Assembly: GCA_964007475.1 (NCBI GenBank)
Contig: OZ023274.1
Span: 92,651,213-92,715,212 of the forward strand
DNA length: 64,000 bases
Reading direction: 5' to 3'
Origin: Hybos culiciformis
Lineage: Eukaryota > Arthropoda > Insecta > Diptera > Hybotidae
The translations under genes were made by a program, and so were the position numbers. Below the pieces are notes generated by a model that was not told the origin of the DNA, did no database searches, and worked only from the letters and a program-made list of their open reading frames with translations. Position 1 is the first letter of the stretch; each line of letters opens with the position of its first letter. This document shows positions 48,801 through 61,600 of this stretch, piece by piece.

Positions 48801-49412
48801 TATAATGTTTGTTACTTATTTTGTAAATACATAAAAAGTTATCATTCATCAACATTATTTTATACAAATTGTAATAAAAATGTTAAACAACAACATTTTT
48901 TTTTTTAATAATTTTTCAAACAAACAAAGCAAGCATAAATCGTAATTAGTATCAAAAAAAAAAAATGTTAAAAAACTTAAAAAGATAAAAAAATTGTATT
49001 AAAGCTTAATAATCAAAAAAGTTTTAAAACTCATTCAGATGATATTTTTTTTATAATTTGACAAAATATGAATGAAGTTTTAGGGGTGTTAATAAGTCTT
49101 TTAAAACTACTTTAAGTATATATATATAAATGAAAATGATTTACATTTTACTCAAGCAATCAGCTTTTTTAATTTATTAACTAGAATCAATTTAGCATAA
49201 ATTAGACCACAATTTTTTCTATTTCACTCATGGATTCAGATCACGTTCAATTGGTTTTATTTTAATTTTTTAGTAATTTCGATTTTACGGTAAAATTAGT
49301 TAGTAATGTTTAATTACTTAAGAAAAATGGAATATGCCTTATTTTTTATTAAGGTAACTTTTAATTTTTGTAAGAATTTTATAAAAATACATTATTTTGA
49401 TAAAAAAAAAAA
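45816..49412. other. AT-rich stretch with one exon-like island
   Basis: Mostly A/T runs. The patch 46490-46750 is less AT-rich. Within it, 46668-46746 reads as a possible exon (NPFSDCLDLDGSVLAD) ending at a GTT|GTAAGT donor-like site. No partner exon is assured, so I do not call a gene. Nothing else is supported. Confidence 0.4.
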
Positions 49413-49648
49413 AATATGTGAGTCTCGGGACACACGGAAGAAGTGAAACTTCATGGCAAGTAGTATTTTCTGGAAAGGCTAAATAAATATTTAAAATGGC
49501 CAAGTGCATATAAGATATGACGCCGATCGATTTTTTCGACGGCGACTAGTTGATTTTTGCCCTTCGAATGCTGCGGTCAGTCGACTTAAAATTACTTGTT
49601 TTGGGGAATTCGGCGGCTTAGAAAAAATTAAAACCCAGCGACTGCTTA

Positions 49649-50054
49649 TACCTTGTTCGCATTCTAATTTAAATTCCACTTATATTCCGGAAAACAAATT
49701 ACCGTTCGCATTACAAAATTCTATGAGAAGTGGAATTTAATGATCTATACAAAAATTTAGAAATTTGTTGTTGAAAATTTTGACTTTTTATCTCGCTTGT
49801 TATCAATTTTATTTTGTTTTTTTTTTCATTTTGACTCGAATTTGACAAAAAAAATTGTTGCCAACTATAACAAAATTTCAAAAAGTGAGTGAAAGTAACT
49901 ATAAATATAGAATTTTAACTCTGACAAACTAGAATATGAAAGTGGAATATACATATTCCGGAATATATTTTTATATGAAAAATCCAGTTCATTTTCCTGA
50001 AATATTCCGGAAAACAGCATATTCCACAAATATTCTCCTAATGCGAACACCATA
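49649..50054. mobile_element. 406-bp MITE, TTA target duplication
   Basis: The left end is TACCTTGTTCGCATT and the right end is the inverse of TATGGTGTTCGCATT. TTA flanks both sides (49646-49648 and 50055-50057). Words ATTCCGGAA(A)AC and TTCCAC recur in both halves. The empty site is visible in repeat F copy 1 (CGACTACTGAGATA). A three-base duplication suggests a PIF/Harbinger-type origin. Confidence 0.75.
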
Positions 50055-50185
50055 TTAGAGATAAAAGCATTTAAAAATTCTAAAATACTTTTTAAGCTCA
50101 AAAAGTTTAGTGGCATAAAATTATTTCAAAATGGCTAGATTTATGGCAACACTGATTACAGATGATTTCTACTATATTTTAAGCT

Positions 50186-50442
50186 CGAGACCTTAGAACA
50201 ACAAGGTTCTAACTGACAAAATAAGAAAAAATGAGATATATATGTGTTTATAGGTTTTTAACCATGATATGAAAAATTTTTGTATTCAGATTTTGTCTAG
50301 TTCTATCGGTTTTGAAAATGTGGTTTAATTTTGTTCTAAAAAAAAGTTCTATCTGCAATGTCGTCTCGTACAATAAGTAAACAATAAGTAAACAATACAA
50401 TAAGTAAATAAAAAGTTAGAACCTTGTTGTTCTAAGGTCTCG
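50186..50442. mobile_element. 257-bp MITE with about 30-bp perfect termini
   Basis: The left end is CGAGACCTTAGAACAACAAG and continues; the right end is its exact inverse. AGCT lies on both sides (50182-50185 and 50443-50446). The uninterrupted repeat F copy reads TTTTAAGCCGTAAAC at the site. The perfect termini suggest recent movement. Confidence 0.85.
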
Positions 50443-50579
50443 AGCTGTAAACACAATTCCGGTTATTCGCGACAAAAATGTATGAAAAAACAGCAGCGTG
50501 GCTTAAATCATGTTTTTATTTTTGTTGCCCGAAAAGTTTAACCTAAAATAACTTTTGCAAATATGCCTGAAAAATTTCA

Positions 50580-51002
50580 TGTTTATTAGTACTTCTTCTG
50601 AAAAGGAATTGTAAAAAAATATTCCTCCTGCATTTTATTAGTGTAATTTAATGTCAAAAATAAATTACACCAACAAACTACAAATTATATTAAGAAAAAT
50701 TAATATCATAAATAAATTATCTACAAAATAGGTGCATTGGAACATTTTTATTCAGAATACATATTTGTATTCCAAAAACTTTTTGAAAATTAGCACTAAT
50801 AATTAATAATTGAAATATTTGTTATTCAATAATTTGAAATAAATTATATTTTCCTTTCAATCGAAAAAAAAATAGTATTTTCGACTTTAATTCTGAGCTA
50901 ATATAGAGTAGGTTATTGCGCTGATAAGCTTCATTAAGTTGATAGCGGCTGTCGGTTTTATCATCGCTGACACATACATTTTTTTCTTTTTTCTTTTTTT
51001 TT
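50580..51002. other. AT-rich spacer
   Basis: No gene. A GC-richer patch at about 50920-50975 (GATAGCGGCTGTCGG) has no long open frame. Confidence 0.45.
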
Positions 51003-51150
51003 TGCCTTTTTTTTTGACAATAATCGTTCGAATTTTGACAATAATCGTTTGAATTTTGTTTTATTTTTGGACAATAATTGTTCGGTTTTTGACACTTACA
51101 TTTTTTTCACTCTCAATCACAATGCCTCTAAAGAAGTTTCACTTCAAAAA
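51003..51150. repeat. Dispersed repeat G, copy 1
   Basis: Several tandem-like copies of GACAATAATCGTTCG are followed by TTTTTGACACTTACATTT and CACAATGCCTCTAAAGAAGT. A second copy is at 51721-51879 in direct orientation. Confidence 0.8.
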
Positions 51151-51720
51151 AAGAAAAAGTTGCTTCTAGTGTAGCTGAATTTTAAGGGCTAGTGTAACCG
51201 CCAAATAAATTATAATTTATGTTCAAATTTTGTTTCCCCACAGATGTCGCTTTCATCACATCATTTTTTTCTACAAAAATATTAACAGCGTTATGGCAAG
51301 GCAAGTCACCTGAAGGCCAATAAAAAAATAAAGAAAAATAAGAAAAGTAAAAATAGAACAAAATATAATAATAATTGTTTATTTAAAAAATTATTAAAAA
51401 AAAAAAGAATTTAATATTCAAATAAATATATATTTAAAAAAAAAATTATTATGTTAATAAATATTTAAAATAAGAAAAAAAAAATATTAAGTGAATTTTG
51501 TTTATTTTAATTTTCCGTAAGTTTAAAAAAAAAATTGTTCCATCCATTGTCCACCGCCACCAAGTCCAATAAAAAAAATATTATTCCAACAATTAATTAT
51601 TAATATGAATTCATTTTTATTTTAATTTTTCATTCATCATTATTAAAATTTCCCGCAGGAAATTCATATTGTTTTTTTGTTCTTTCGTCTTTATTTCACA
51701 AAATTTTTTATTATTGTTTT
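51151..51720. other. Segment between the two repeat G copies
   Basis: A small patch with TTCCCCACAG and ATGTCGCTTTCATC (about 51233-51260) looks splice-acceptor-like but no open frame follows. The rest is A/T-rich. Confidence 0.4.
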
Positions 51721-51879
51721 TTTTTTTTTTGCCTTTTTTTTTGACAATAATCGTTCGGATTTTGACAATAGCCGTTCGGATTTTGCCTTTTTTTTTGACA
51801 ATAATCGTTCGGTTTTTGACACTTACATTTTTTTCACTCTCAATCACAATGCCTCTAAAGAAGTTTCACTTCAAAAATG
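51721..51879. repeat. Dispersed repeat G, copy 2
   Basis: Same content as 51003-51150, with three or more GACAATA(A/G)(T/C)CGTTCGG motifs. The 70-76-codon open frames on both strands here arise from the repeat and do not agree with each other. Confidence 0.8.
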
Positions 51880-54800
51880 TATGTATTAATTAGAGGTGTC
51901 AAGTGAGTTTATTATCAGACACTTTAAGTTATATAGTATATGGTAAACAAATTCTACTTAGTATTTTTTTTTTCCGTAATAAATTTCTTTATATAATTAG
52001 TGTGAAATGTTTTTTCCATTTCATCGTTTTCACCTCATTATTTTTATTTTCTTGTTCGCTGAAAAGGAAAATACTGTGAAATCTCATAATTTTATAATCT
52101 CTAAATAAAAATAATATACAAAAAAAATTGCTTCAAGCAATACGAGCTGTTCTTTCTTTTTTATTCTTTGACGTTTTCAAGGAAAAGACCTACATTACAT
52201 GTTGTCGTCAATATACCAAACGAAAGTTTAAATGAGTGTTCATTAATATGATACGGCAAACATTCAATCATCAGGTGGTCTTATTTGGTTTATAAACAAA
52301 AATATGACTTGCTTTATATATATAATTATATTCTAGTATAATGTATGCTATTATAGAAGAAAAAATATTTCTAATCTGAAATAGTATATTAATATATAAG
52401 GGGTGGATTTTCGGGTAAAACGACATATATATTCTAAGTCCATTTTAAAGTAGTGTTATCTAAATAATAATAATAATGTGAAATCTAGTTTTTATAGTAG
52501 AAAAACTGGCAAAACCTAGAATTTATCACCATGTTAATCATTCTCGAAAATATCCAGATCTATTGTATTTTCCAAACACTTGAATTAGAAACACTTCTAT
52601 TAGATGAAAATGAAAGGGACATTACAATATATTTTAAAAATTAAAAAAGTTAAAAAAAAACTTATTCGAATTACCTACTTGACATAAACAAACTTGTATA
52701 TATATTTATACATGTATATAATATTCTTTTCAATATGAATAAAAAGTTTCCAATAAAATTTTAGCATCCTTTTCTCTATAAAAAAAAAAATCCTTCTGTT
52801 CAATTAAATATTCAATTTTATTTTTTCTTTTTTTAATTTACATAATCGTCTATTAAATGGAATTTTATTTTTTTATGGATAAATATTATACTTCTATCAT
52901 CTGGTAAATTTTCCATTGTTCACCAAGTGTATTTATTTATTTTGTTGAAACAAAAAATTAATGGAATAATAATTATGGAATTATATACTTTATTTTATAT
53001 TTAGTTAATATGAAGTAAAAAGTTTTCACAATTCATTTTTTGTGAGAAGAAGCAATCTCGACATTATCTCTTATTTTTTTTTATATTTATTTAAAACTAG
53101 TCAATCTCCGGGCGAAACATCGTTTACAAAAAATAATTACAAAGTTGGTATAAAAAATGATTTAAAATGCTACAAAAAAGTTGTTAAATCTTATGCGAAA
53201 AATAACCAATCCTTTACGCCTTTTCTATGCTCAATTAAAGTTCCAATGTAGGAAAATCTAAATTTAATCAATTTAATTAAATTGAAATAAAAAATAAATT
53301 TAAAAGCTCGAACATTTAAATATTTACTTTTGAACAATAAAGTTTAACTTTAATAGGATTTTAACAAATAAACAAGACTTTCAAAAGTTTCATTTTCTAT
53401 TTTATAATATTTTATAAACATTTAGTTCACAATTCAACAACAGTGTTGAAAAAGGATTAAATGCACTTCCGCTTTTGAGTTATCAAAATTAAAAAAAAAA
53501 ATAATAATAAATATTAAAAAAAAAGATATTATTATCCTTCTGTGTAAAAATAGTAATGTTCAGCTTGTTTAAGTATATGAGAAAAACATTAAAATGTTTT
53601 CAACAAATTAAACAATTTTTCCATGGAATAAAATTTGCATAAATTTTTTTTCATTTTTGTTGAGCTGTTGAGTTTCAATTTACTATGTTATTTGAAAACA
53701 TAAAAAGAAAACGTTATGTATAGTTCTTTAATAAAAATATAAAGAATTCATTTTTGTTGGTTTTTAAAATTTTAACTATAATTTTTCTTTTCAAATTGAT
53801 ATAAAATATTTTTGCCTTTCACTTTCTTAATAAAAAATAAAGATTTCCCCATTTATGTAAATTTTTTGTATATGTATGTGTTTTTCGTCAATTTATTGTT
53901 TCTCATAATTTTGTGTTTGATCGTTTTCTTTTTTTTATCAATTATTTACCATTAAGATTTTAATTATTCGTAACACTTCATCAAAAATAACATAAACAAA
54001 ATGTTTAAGCTATTATTGATGTTTTTGATGTCGTTCTCATGTAACATACGTTATGAAAATCGATATTCATGAAAAAATCATGAAAATTAAATATGTACAA
54101 TGCTGTTCAGGTGAAAAAAATTTACATCTACTTTTTTTTCCTGATTCAATTCAATTTATAAAATAAAATTTGTCAAATTGGTCAAATGCAATTGACAAGA
54201 GACATTTATTGCACCCAATAATGTTTTTTGTTTATGCTTTTAATTCAGGTTCGAAATTTTTGTTCACAATGCTTCAAGTCATTCAAAACATGCTTCAAGT
54301 CATTCTCAAGGACATGAGTATTTAGAATTCTTAATTAATTTATTATTGAAAAGCAAGAAATAAATATATGAATTTTATTTGTTTATTTTTTTTTGTTGGT
54401 TGGGAAATCATCTATACCTACAGTATATTTTTGTTATCATTGGATAACTTAGTAATTAGTAGCGTTCTAGAAAAAAAAGTACAAGTATGTATTAAAAGGT
54501 TCATATAACATTCAACTATCAAAGAATTGTATAATAAACATGTAGATAACATTTAATTACTATAGTGTGCGATTCTATAATACACTTAGAATTAGGTCAA
54601 CAAAAGAACTAGACTACACCTCTAATGGCATAAGCGGTTTTTTTAATTTTACACATTTTTATTTGACAGAAAAACCTATACCCAAAATTAAACAAAACTT
54701 TATTCGATGAAAGGAAAAAATGTTTGGACAAAACAAATAAAAATAACAATAAATAATCCCTTTTATTTTAAATTTCCAAAAAAAAAAAACAAAAAGAAAA

Positions 54801-57800
54801 AGGTTTCATTTTCATTTTATCAATGTAAATTAAATGCAAAAGAGAAAAAAAAAAGGATTGTTATTGTCCCTTGTGCATTTCGGTGCTGAACTTTTTTTTA
54901 TTTTTAGATAATAAACTTTTTTCCAGAGGATATGCATAGAAAAATGAAAACCCAATTTCATTATCACATTCTTCTCTATATATTTTATGCTTTAGATAAA
55001 ATTTTAATTCTTTTATTTATATTTTTTATAGATTTTAATTTCATTTTATAGTGCTTAGAGACTGACTACAGACGTGAATGGAAAATTCAGTTCATGAAAA
55101 TTAAATTCTGAACTAACATACATAATAATATGCATACAACGATCTAAAATTTGTATATTTATTTGATCAAAATGTAGTTTTTAAAAATAGTTTTATACAA
55201 TAAAAAAAAAAAAATGAAAATAAAAATAACAATAAAAATATTATGCCAAATATTATTTTTTATTTTTCCAAGGATTTCTCTGCTGTTATTGTTCAAAATA
55301 ATGATAAATTATATTAGATATGGTCCTAAAATTAAAAAAAATATACACATATAAGTAAGAGTTATTGCTTCGCTTCGTACAGGAATTTGTTGATACTTTT
55401 ATTATCTATAATTTTATGAAATTCGAGATTATACATTGCTTTGTCCGCAAGATACAATTGCCATTAAAACTGATGTAAAAAATATATACATACGTAAATA
55501 TTATGGAATTTTATTATTTTTAATATTCACAATTTAAATTTCCATGAATAATATTAGAAATTTAAATAATAGTTTGAAAGAAATTTTTTGTATAAATTTA
55601 AAGTACAATTTCATGTTGTTTATATTTTCTTTGACACTCCTATACGTATGTCTAGACATACGTACATCAAAAACTGTTGTGACATTTGTTATTTTGCGTT
55701 GTAATTGTAATAACATTTATTATTAATGAGTCAGAAGGTCCATTTTCCTTCATTTTAATAAATCGAAATAAAAGCATTGGATAAATTTCACTTATACTTA
55801 ATAAAAATTAATTCAATTCAATTCATAGATGAATGAATTCTGTAAATAAATCAGACATCAGACATTATAATGTATTTATATATTAACACTGTCGTATATA
55901 CATATGTAACACAAAATGTCTTGCTCGTGAAAACTTGATTGATTTTATCAAGTATAAGACCTAGGATAACATTTGAAGACAAAATCAAATACCATCTTTA
56001 AATTCTGTGACAGTTAATTTATATGTTCTAAAAAAAATATTATTTTGTATTTTTTTAATATTTCTATAAATGGTTTGAATATTTTTTTTTACTTAATTAT
56101 AGATAATATGCTCATGCTGTATTACATAACAACACAATTAACACTTTTCAGTTTTAAAAACTAAGTAATTATTGTGAATGTAATTATACTTTTGCCTTAA
56201 TATATTTTATAATTGCCTTTAATCATAGAATACTAAACTTAATTTTCCATATTCATCCTTGTTCAACTTTTTATTTCTATGCAAAATTCTATAATGGCAT
56301 ACATACTTTTGTTTTAAATCAAAATTAAATTACATTGAAAAATTTATACACATAACTTTTTTTGAAAAAAAAAATATATAGGTATTTTAAAAACTTCAAC
56401 TCTTAAAACAATTTGCTATGTAATTATAAATATTTTACCAATTTTTCATTGCCTTAACATAAATAAGGTTATTTGTAAAATTTATTGGATTTCCTTTCTT
56501 TTTTTTTGTACATGATAACTTTACCTCTGGCTCTGTTCTGTACGAAATACATGCACAATTTGTTTTCCAAAAATTCCATAATAGATATGGTTTTAATTAA
56601 AGTATTAAATTTTACAAAATAATGATTAAATTTTAGAAATTTATCTTTTTTCATAAAAATAAAAACTTTGTAGTTATAATAATAATAGTTTGAAATAGTA
56701 ATAATGGTTATAATAGTTTGGAATATTAATTATTTTAATTGTGTAATTACCTACGTTAAATAAAATAAAAAAAAAATTTGTATAGATAAATTATTACTAA
56801 ATAAGAAAATTGTATATCCTATAAATAACAAATTTGTACTACTGTATTAAAAATGATGCACATCCCTGAAATGGTGTATGTATTAAGTAACTGCATGTTT
56901 TGTTTGAAAATGTCAATAAAATTAAATATATTCTAGGCTGATTCTTTAACAAATTTAATGAAAATTAGTTCAAATTAAGCTCTTATTTGTTTACCACATA
57001 AATAATTCTTTTTTAAATTTCAATTAGTTTTCAATCCTTTTTTTAATTTCAAATAAAAAAAAAACTATTTAATCCTTCTTCCTCATTGAACTTCATTGAA
57101 CATTTTTTGATAATTAATATATTCAGATTTTATATATTTTTACAAAAAAAGTTTTAATATAATCAGCAATGATCTATTCCAGGAACATTTTATAGAAAGA
57201 AGTTACTAAGCGCTATATAAAAGGTTCTGTGGACTATAGTTAATATTTTGATTTCACTTTGCTTTGCTACTTTCCTCAATAAAAAAAAACAATAATGAAT
57301 GTCAGCGATATTTTAAGTTTATATTGCTGTCCCTATTCTGAAAGAAATAATTTATCCAAACAAAAATAAAAATTTCCATCATTATCTATTTGACATTGAA
57401 AAAGAAAAAGTGAAAAGCGAATGATAAATTTTCTGTTGTTGATAAAAATATGTTGCTTACTGGAAGTTTTATTTTTGTGATTTTTAGTGGGACTGTCTAT
57501 GTAATGTCTAGATCAGGCATTTTTAAACAATTTTTTTTTAAGAATAAAATTATTTGTTATTAGTTAATAAAAAAATTATTACCATACTCGTTAAGAGTAT
57601 TAAAAGCAATCATTTTCATTTTTTTAAGTATTTAAACAAGTATTTAAAAAAGTATTTAAAGAATTTAACATTTTTTGAGTTAAATTTCCAATAATTATTT
57701 TCAAAGCTAAACGTAATTTTCAATATACATATTATTATTTATTAGCCAAAATTTTGCTCTCATTAACTATGTTTATTTAATTTACATATTTTATGATGTA

Positions 57801-58520
57801 ATATTTACACTGTGCAGAGTTTAATTTCCAGATAAATTATTATTTATAGATAATTTAGCTCATTTGGCTGAAAGTTTTTCAAATTCAAAACTTTATCAAT
57901 GTTGTTTTCCTAATAATTATTTTTAGTTAAATTTTTGCTGATTAACTACTATATAAAATATTTATTTATTTTATCTATTTTATTTTGACAATTTTTAATT
58001 AAAAAATTTTTATGATGAAATTGACAATTTATTTATGGATTATAAAAATCCATAAGAGTTTATATTTAACACTTTTAGGACATTTATTACAATTATATGA
58101 TTTCAAAAATCATTGGTAATTAAACTCAATAGATTAAAATTTAATTATAGATTTTGAATTTAAATTAATTAGGTACTTAAAAAAATTCCAAAAAAATATA
58201 GATATTATTCATAAATGTAAATTTTATTTGTCTGTGAGTCAGTAACAAATTACGTACGAACAAATAATGATGTGATTGACGAATCTCTTAAATGTTAACT
58301 GAAATACATAATAATTAAAAAACAAAATCTCTATAGAAACATCATAAATTTATATTATACGAAGCATTGGTATAAAACATTTAGATATTTGCGTGAGAAA
58401 ATTCTTAAAAAATATAATAAATAAAATTATGTTGTTTAGCTCTATTATCTTGGTGGCTAAGAAAAATAATTTAAACAAAAATTATCCACAAATAAGAAGT
58501 GAAAAAAAAATTGAATTAAA
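51880..58520. other. AT-rich non-coding stretch
   Basis: About 6.6 kb without a supported gene. Small items noticed: TGCTTCAAGTCATTC duplicated at about 54268 and 54291, and a TATA-like TATATAAAAGG near 57214 with no following coding frame. Open frames of 60-69 codons are compositional. Confidence 0.5.
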
Positions 58521-58527
58521 TGAAAAA

Positions 58528-58613
58528 CGAAAATTATATGAAAAAAAAATTGTGCATATAAAAAGAAATTCGAAAATTATATGAAAAAAAAATTGTGCAT
58601 ATAAAAAGAAATT
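58528..58613. repeat. 43-bp tandem duplication
   Basis: CGAAAATTATATGAAAAAAA followed by TTGTGCATATAAAAAGAAATT is present twice, head to tail and virtually identical, so the duplication is recent. Confidence 0.95.
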
Positions 58614-61600
58614 CAAAATAGGCATTAATGAATAATTTCTTAAGATTATTATCTTAACTTAATTTACATAAATGTTGTTTTGTATACAACAAATGAATCA
58701 ACAGAAATAAAATTAAAAAGTTGAAAATGATTAAATTCATTCTTGAAAATTTCTCATGCATAATAAAACGCCAAGGCCGAATTTATAAAGTTTTGTACTA
58801 TTAACTTAAGTTATTAACTTAAATAAAAATATATACAAAGCTGCATGTAAATATTTTCGGTTTCCTACCATATGCATGTACATATGCATTACATATGCAT
58901 ATGCATTTGTCCGGAAAATAATTTTTTAATTATAATTTTCATTTCAATACAAATTATATTAAACAGTTCGAAGCTATAATATTATAAATTATAATCTTCC
59001 TCAAAAATAATACAAAAATAATCTCCGAAGTCTTAAAAATATTTAAAATTCTTATTTGCGTACAAATGTTCCCTTTAAGCATCTGAGCTAATTTAATAAA
59101 AAAAAGCATAATAAATAAGCCTAAAGGTCTTTATTTTATAAATAATAATTGCTCTTTTTGTACATTTTTTAAGCCAAATTGTGTATATATGTATAGTTTT
59201 ATAAAGAAAAATATATTAAATTGAATACACATATTTAGTTCCTATACATAAATATTTTAAAGAACAAGTAACTACATAATTATGTTTTATATATAAATTA
59301 AAAGACATAAAAAAAATATTGAGGGTGAAGTATCATTATGAGTTTTTTAAAGATCCAATTACAATAACATCAATATTTCTTATTTTAATAACTCATAATG
59401 TCGTAAAGAAAATAAGTACATTATGTACATATTAGTATAAAAGTTTTAGGATAATATTTCAAAAATTTTCTTTTACTTATCTACTTTTATTTTGTTTTTA
59501 TTAACAAAATTTATGCTAAAAGCTTGTTCATAATATTATAATGTAGACTTCATATATGTTTAAAAAGGGTAAAATATCAAACTTTTAATCATAATAAGAA
59601 CAAAACCTGAAACTGATAGTTCTTCAATGTATATCGATAAATTAATAAAAATTTTCATCTCAAAGAATTTTTAGCATTAAATTTACTTATAAAAGTTCCA
59701 AATTCTTTATCGACTTGTGTGTAGTAAATATATTTCTTATAAAATTTGCTGGCCGTTAAGATTTCTTAAGTTTTTTTTGAAAAAATATTTGTGAAATTCT
59801 AGTCCAATATAATCTAAAGCAAGAGAATTATTCACTAAAAAATTTTTATTTAATTTAATCACAAAAAGGAACTTACCAAGTGTAATAAAACTTATATCAA
59901 TTTATTCAATTTGTATGAATAAATTTCGCCGACAAAATCATATCTTTCATCGTATCTTATATATATCTTTTACATATATTTACTTTTGCGCAAAATCGAA
60001 ACAAAAATAATTAATTGAAAAAATATCTTATAGTAGTAAAAAAATTCATTCATTTTATTATAAATTTGAAATCACTAAATAAAACCAAAAAATATATATC
60101 TCTTTTTAATAGTTCAAATTTTATATGATTTTAGAAGAGTTTGTGTTAATAATTCTCTTTATATGAAATCGACAATAAAGGTAACACTTATTTTTATTTC
60201 TTCTATTATATTATATTCTATATTTTATAGAATTACTGAGAAAGTTTTGTTATTATATGTATTTGTGTAATAATATTGAATATTTTCTATATTTAATTGT
60301 TTTTAACTGAAAAGGCCTGGGTTAGTTAACTTAAGAAATTTGTTTCAATAAAACGTAGAAATCGGAAGAAATTTTCAATCTCCATATTTACGATAATAAT
60401 GACAATAAATAAGAAAACATTTTTAGTTTATTTTCGAAAAAAGTATAAAATAAAAATAAAATGATGAACAGACTCGAATAAAACATTTAGTTTTTGCAAT
60501 CAGTTTGGTAATGGTAAAAAAAGTATATTTATTATTAATAAAAACAACCGAAGTTTAATAAAACTTTATGAAAAATGAATACTGGATATAAAACCCTAAA
60601 AATAACCTTAAAAATAATGAACAAAAAATTTAATATTGATAATTTTTTAGATATTAAGAGCAAAAAATATGCGAAAAATACAAATTTTTTTTTTTTACAT
60701 TTTACATTAATAAATTTTATGTCAAGATTAATTGTGCAGACTTTAAGAATGACAAAACTTTCTGTCAGTAAAATAGAGAAAAAGAGATTTAAAAGTTTTA
60801 CGTTTTCAAGGAAGTACTAGGTATGTAAGGTAAATTTACAGAAAAAAGATTTTAATAAATTTCATAAGGTATACATATATTGAAATCTAAAACAATATTT
60901 AATCTTAAGATTTTGACAGGTTGCTTCTACGGCACTATCAAACAGTTATATATATTAAAAACATTGATTGGAAAAAATCGCCTTGCTTCTTTAAACTGAA
61001 TTTTAGGTGTTTCGTGCTTTCGTATTCAATATTTAATAATTAATATTTTTTCAGTGCGCCAATTTCATAATTATATAAAAATATTACAACATCTCTTTTT
61101 CTGACTACAAAACAATCATAAACAAAAAAAAATTTAAATTGTAAGTAAAATTTATCTTTTACCCATAAAACTTTTTTTTTTCTCTACATATTTTTCTTAA
61201 GACAGAAAATATATAATACCTAAAGTCAAAGAGTTCACATGTTAATATTTTAATAAAAATTTCTAGTTTCGAATTTATTTGAATGATTTTTTCTAGTGTC
61301 TTACATCAAATGATCTTCTGCTGTAGGACATTTAAGAGCTTCGTGTTCATCTTTTTTTTTTATATAAAAATATTTTTATTTAATTGAAAAGATGGTATAA
61401 GAATTACTTGCATGCATAGGGTCTAGAATTTTTTTTTCACTCTTTCACACTAAACGAACTGATAATACATATTTGAACATAATATGCAATTGGAATTCCA
61501 AAGAAAATATCTAATTTGAAATTAATGGTGAAATGACCTTTTTTATTGACTACGCTTATATAATTACATTAAAAGAAAGGGAATAAATAACTAAAATTTA

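Larger units (their letters stand above)
49413..50579. repeat. Dispersed repeat F, copy 2, with two MITE insertions
   Basis: Matches 32857-33391 in three blocks (49413-49645, 50058-50181, 50447-50579). Two inserted elements separate the blocks. Open frames here are by-products. Confidence 0.8.

Noticed and set aside
57214..57224. TATA box TATATAAAAGG
   Set aside because: No initiator at the right distance and no coding frame or exon downstream.
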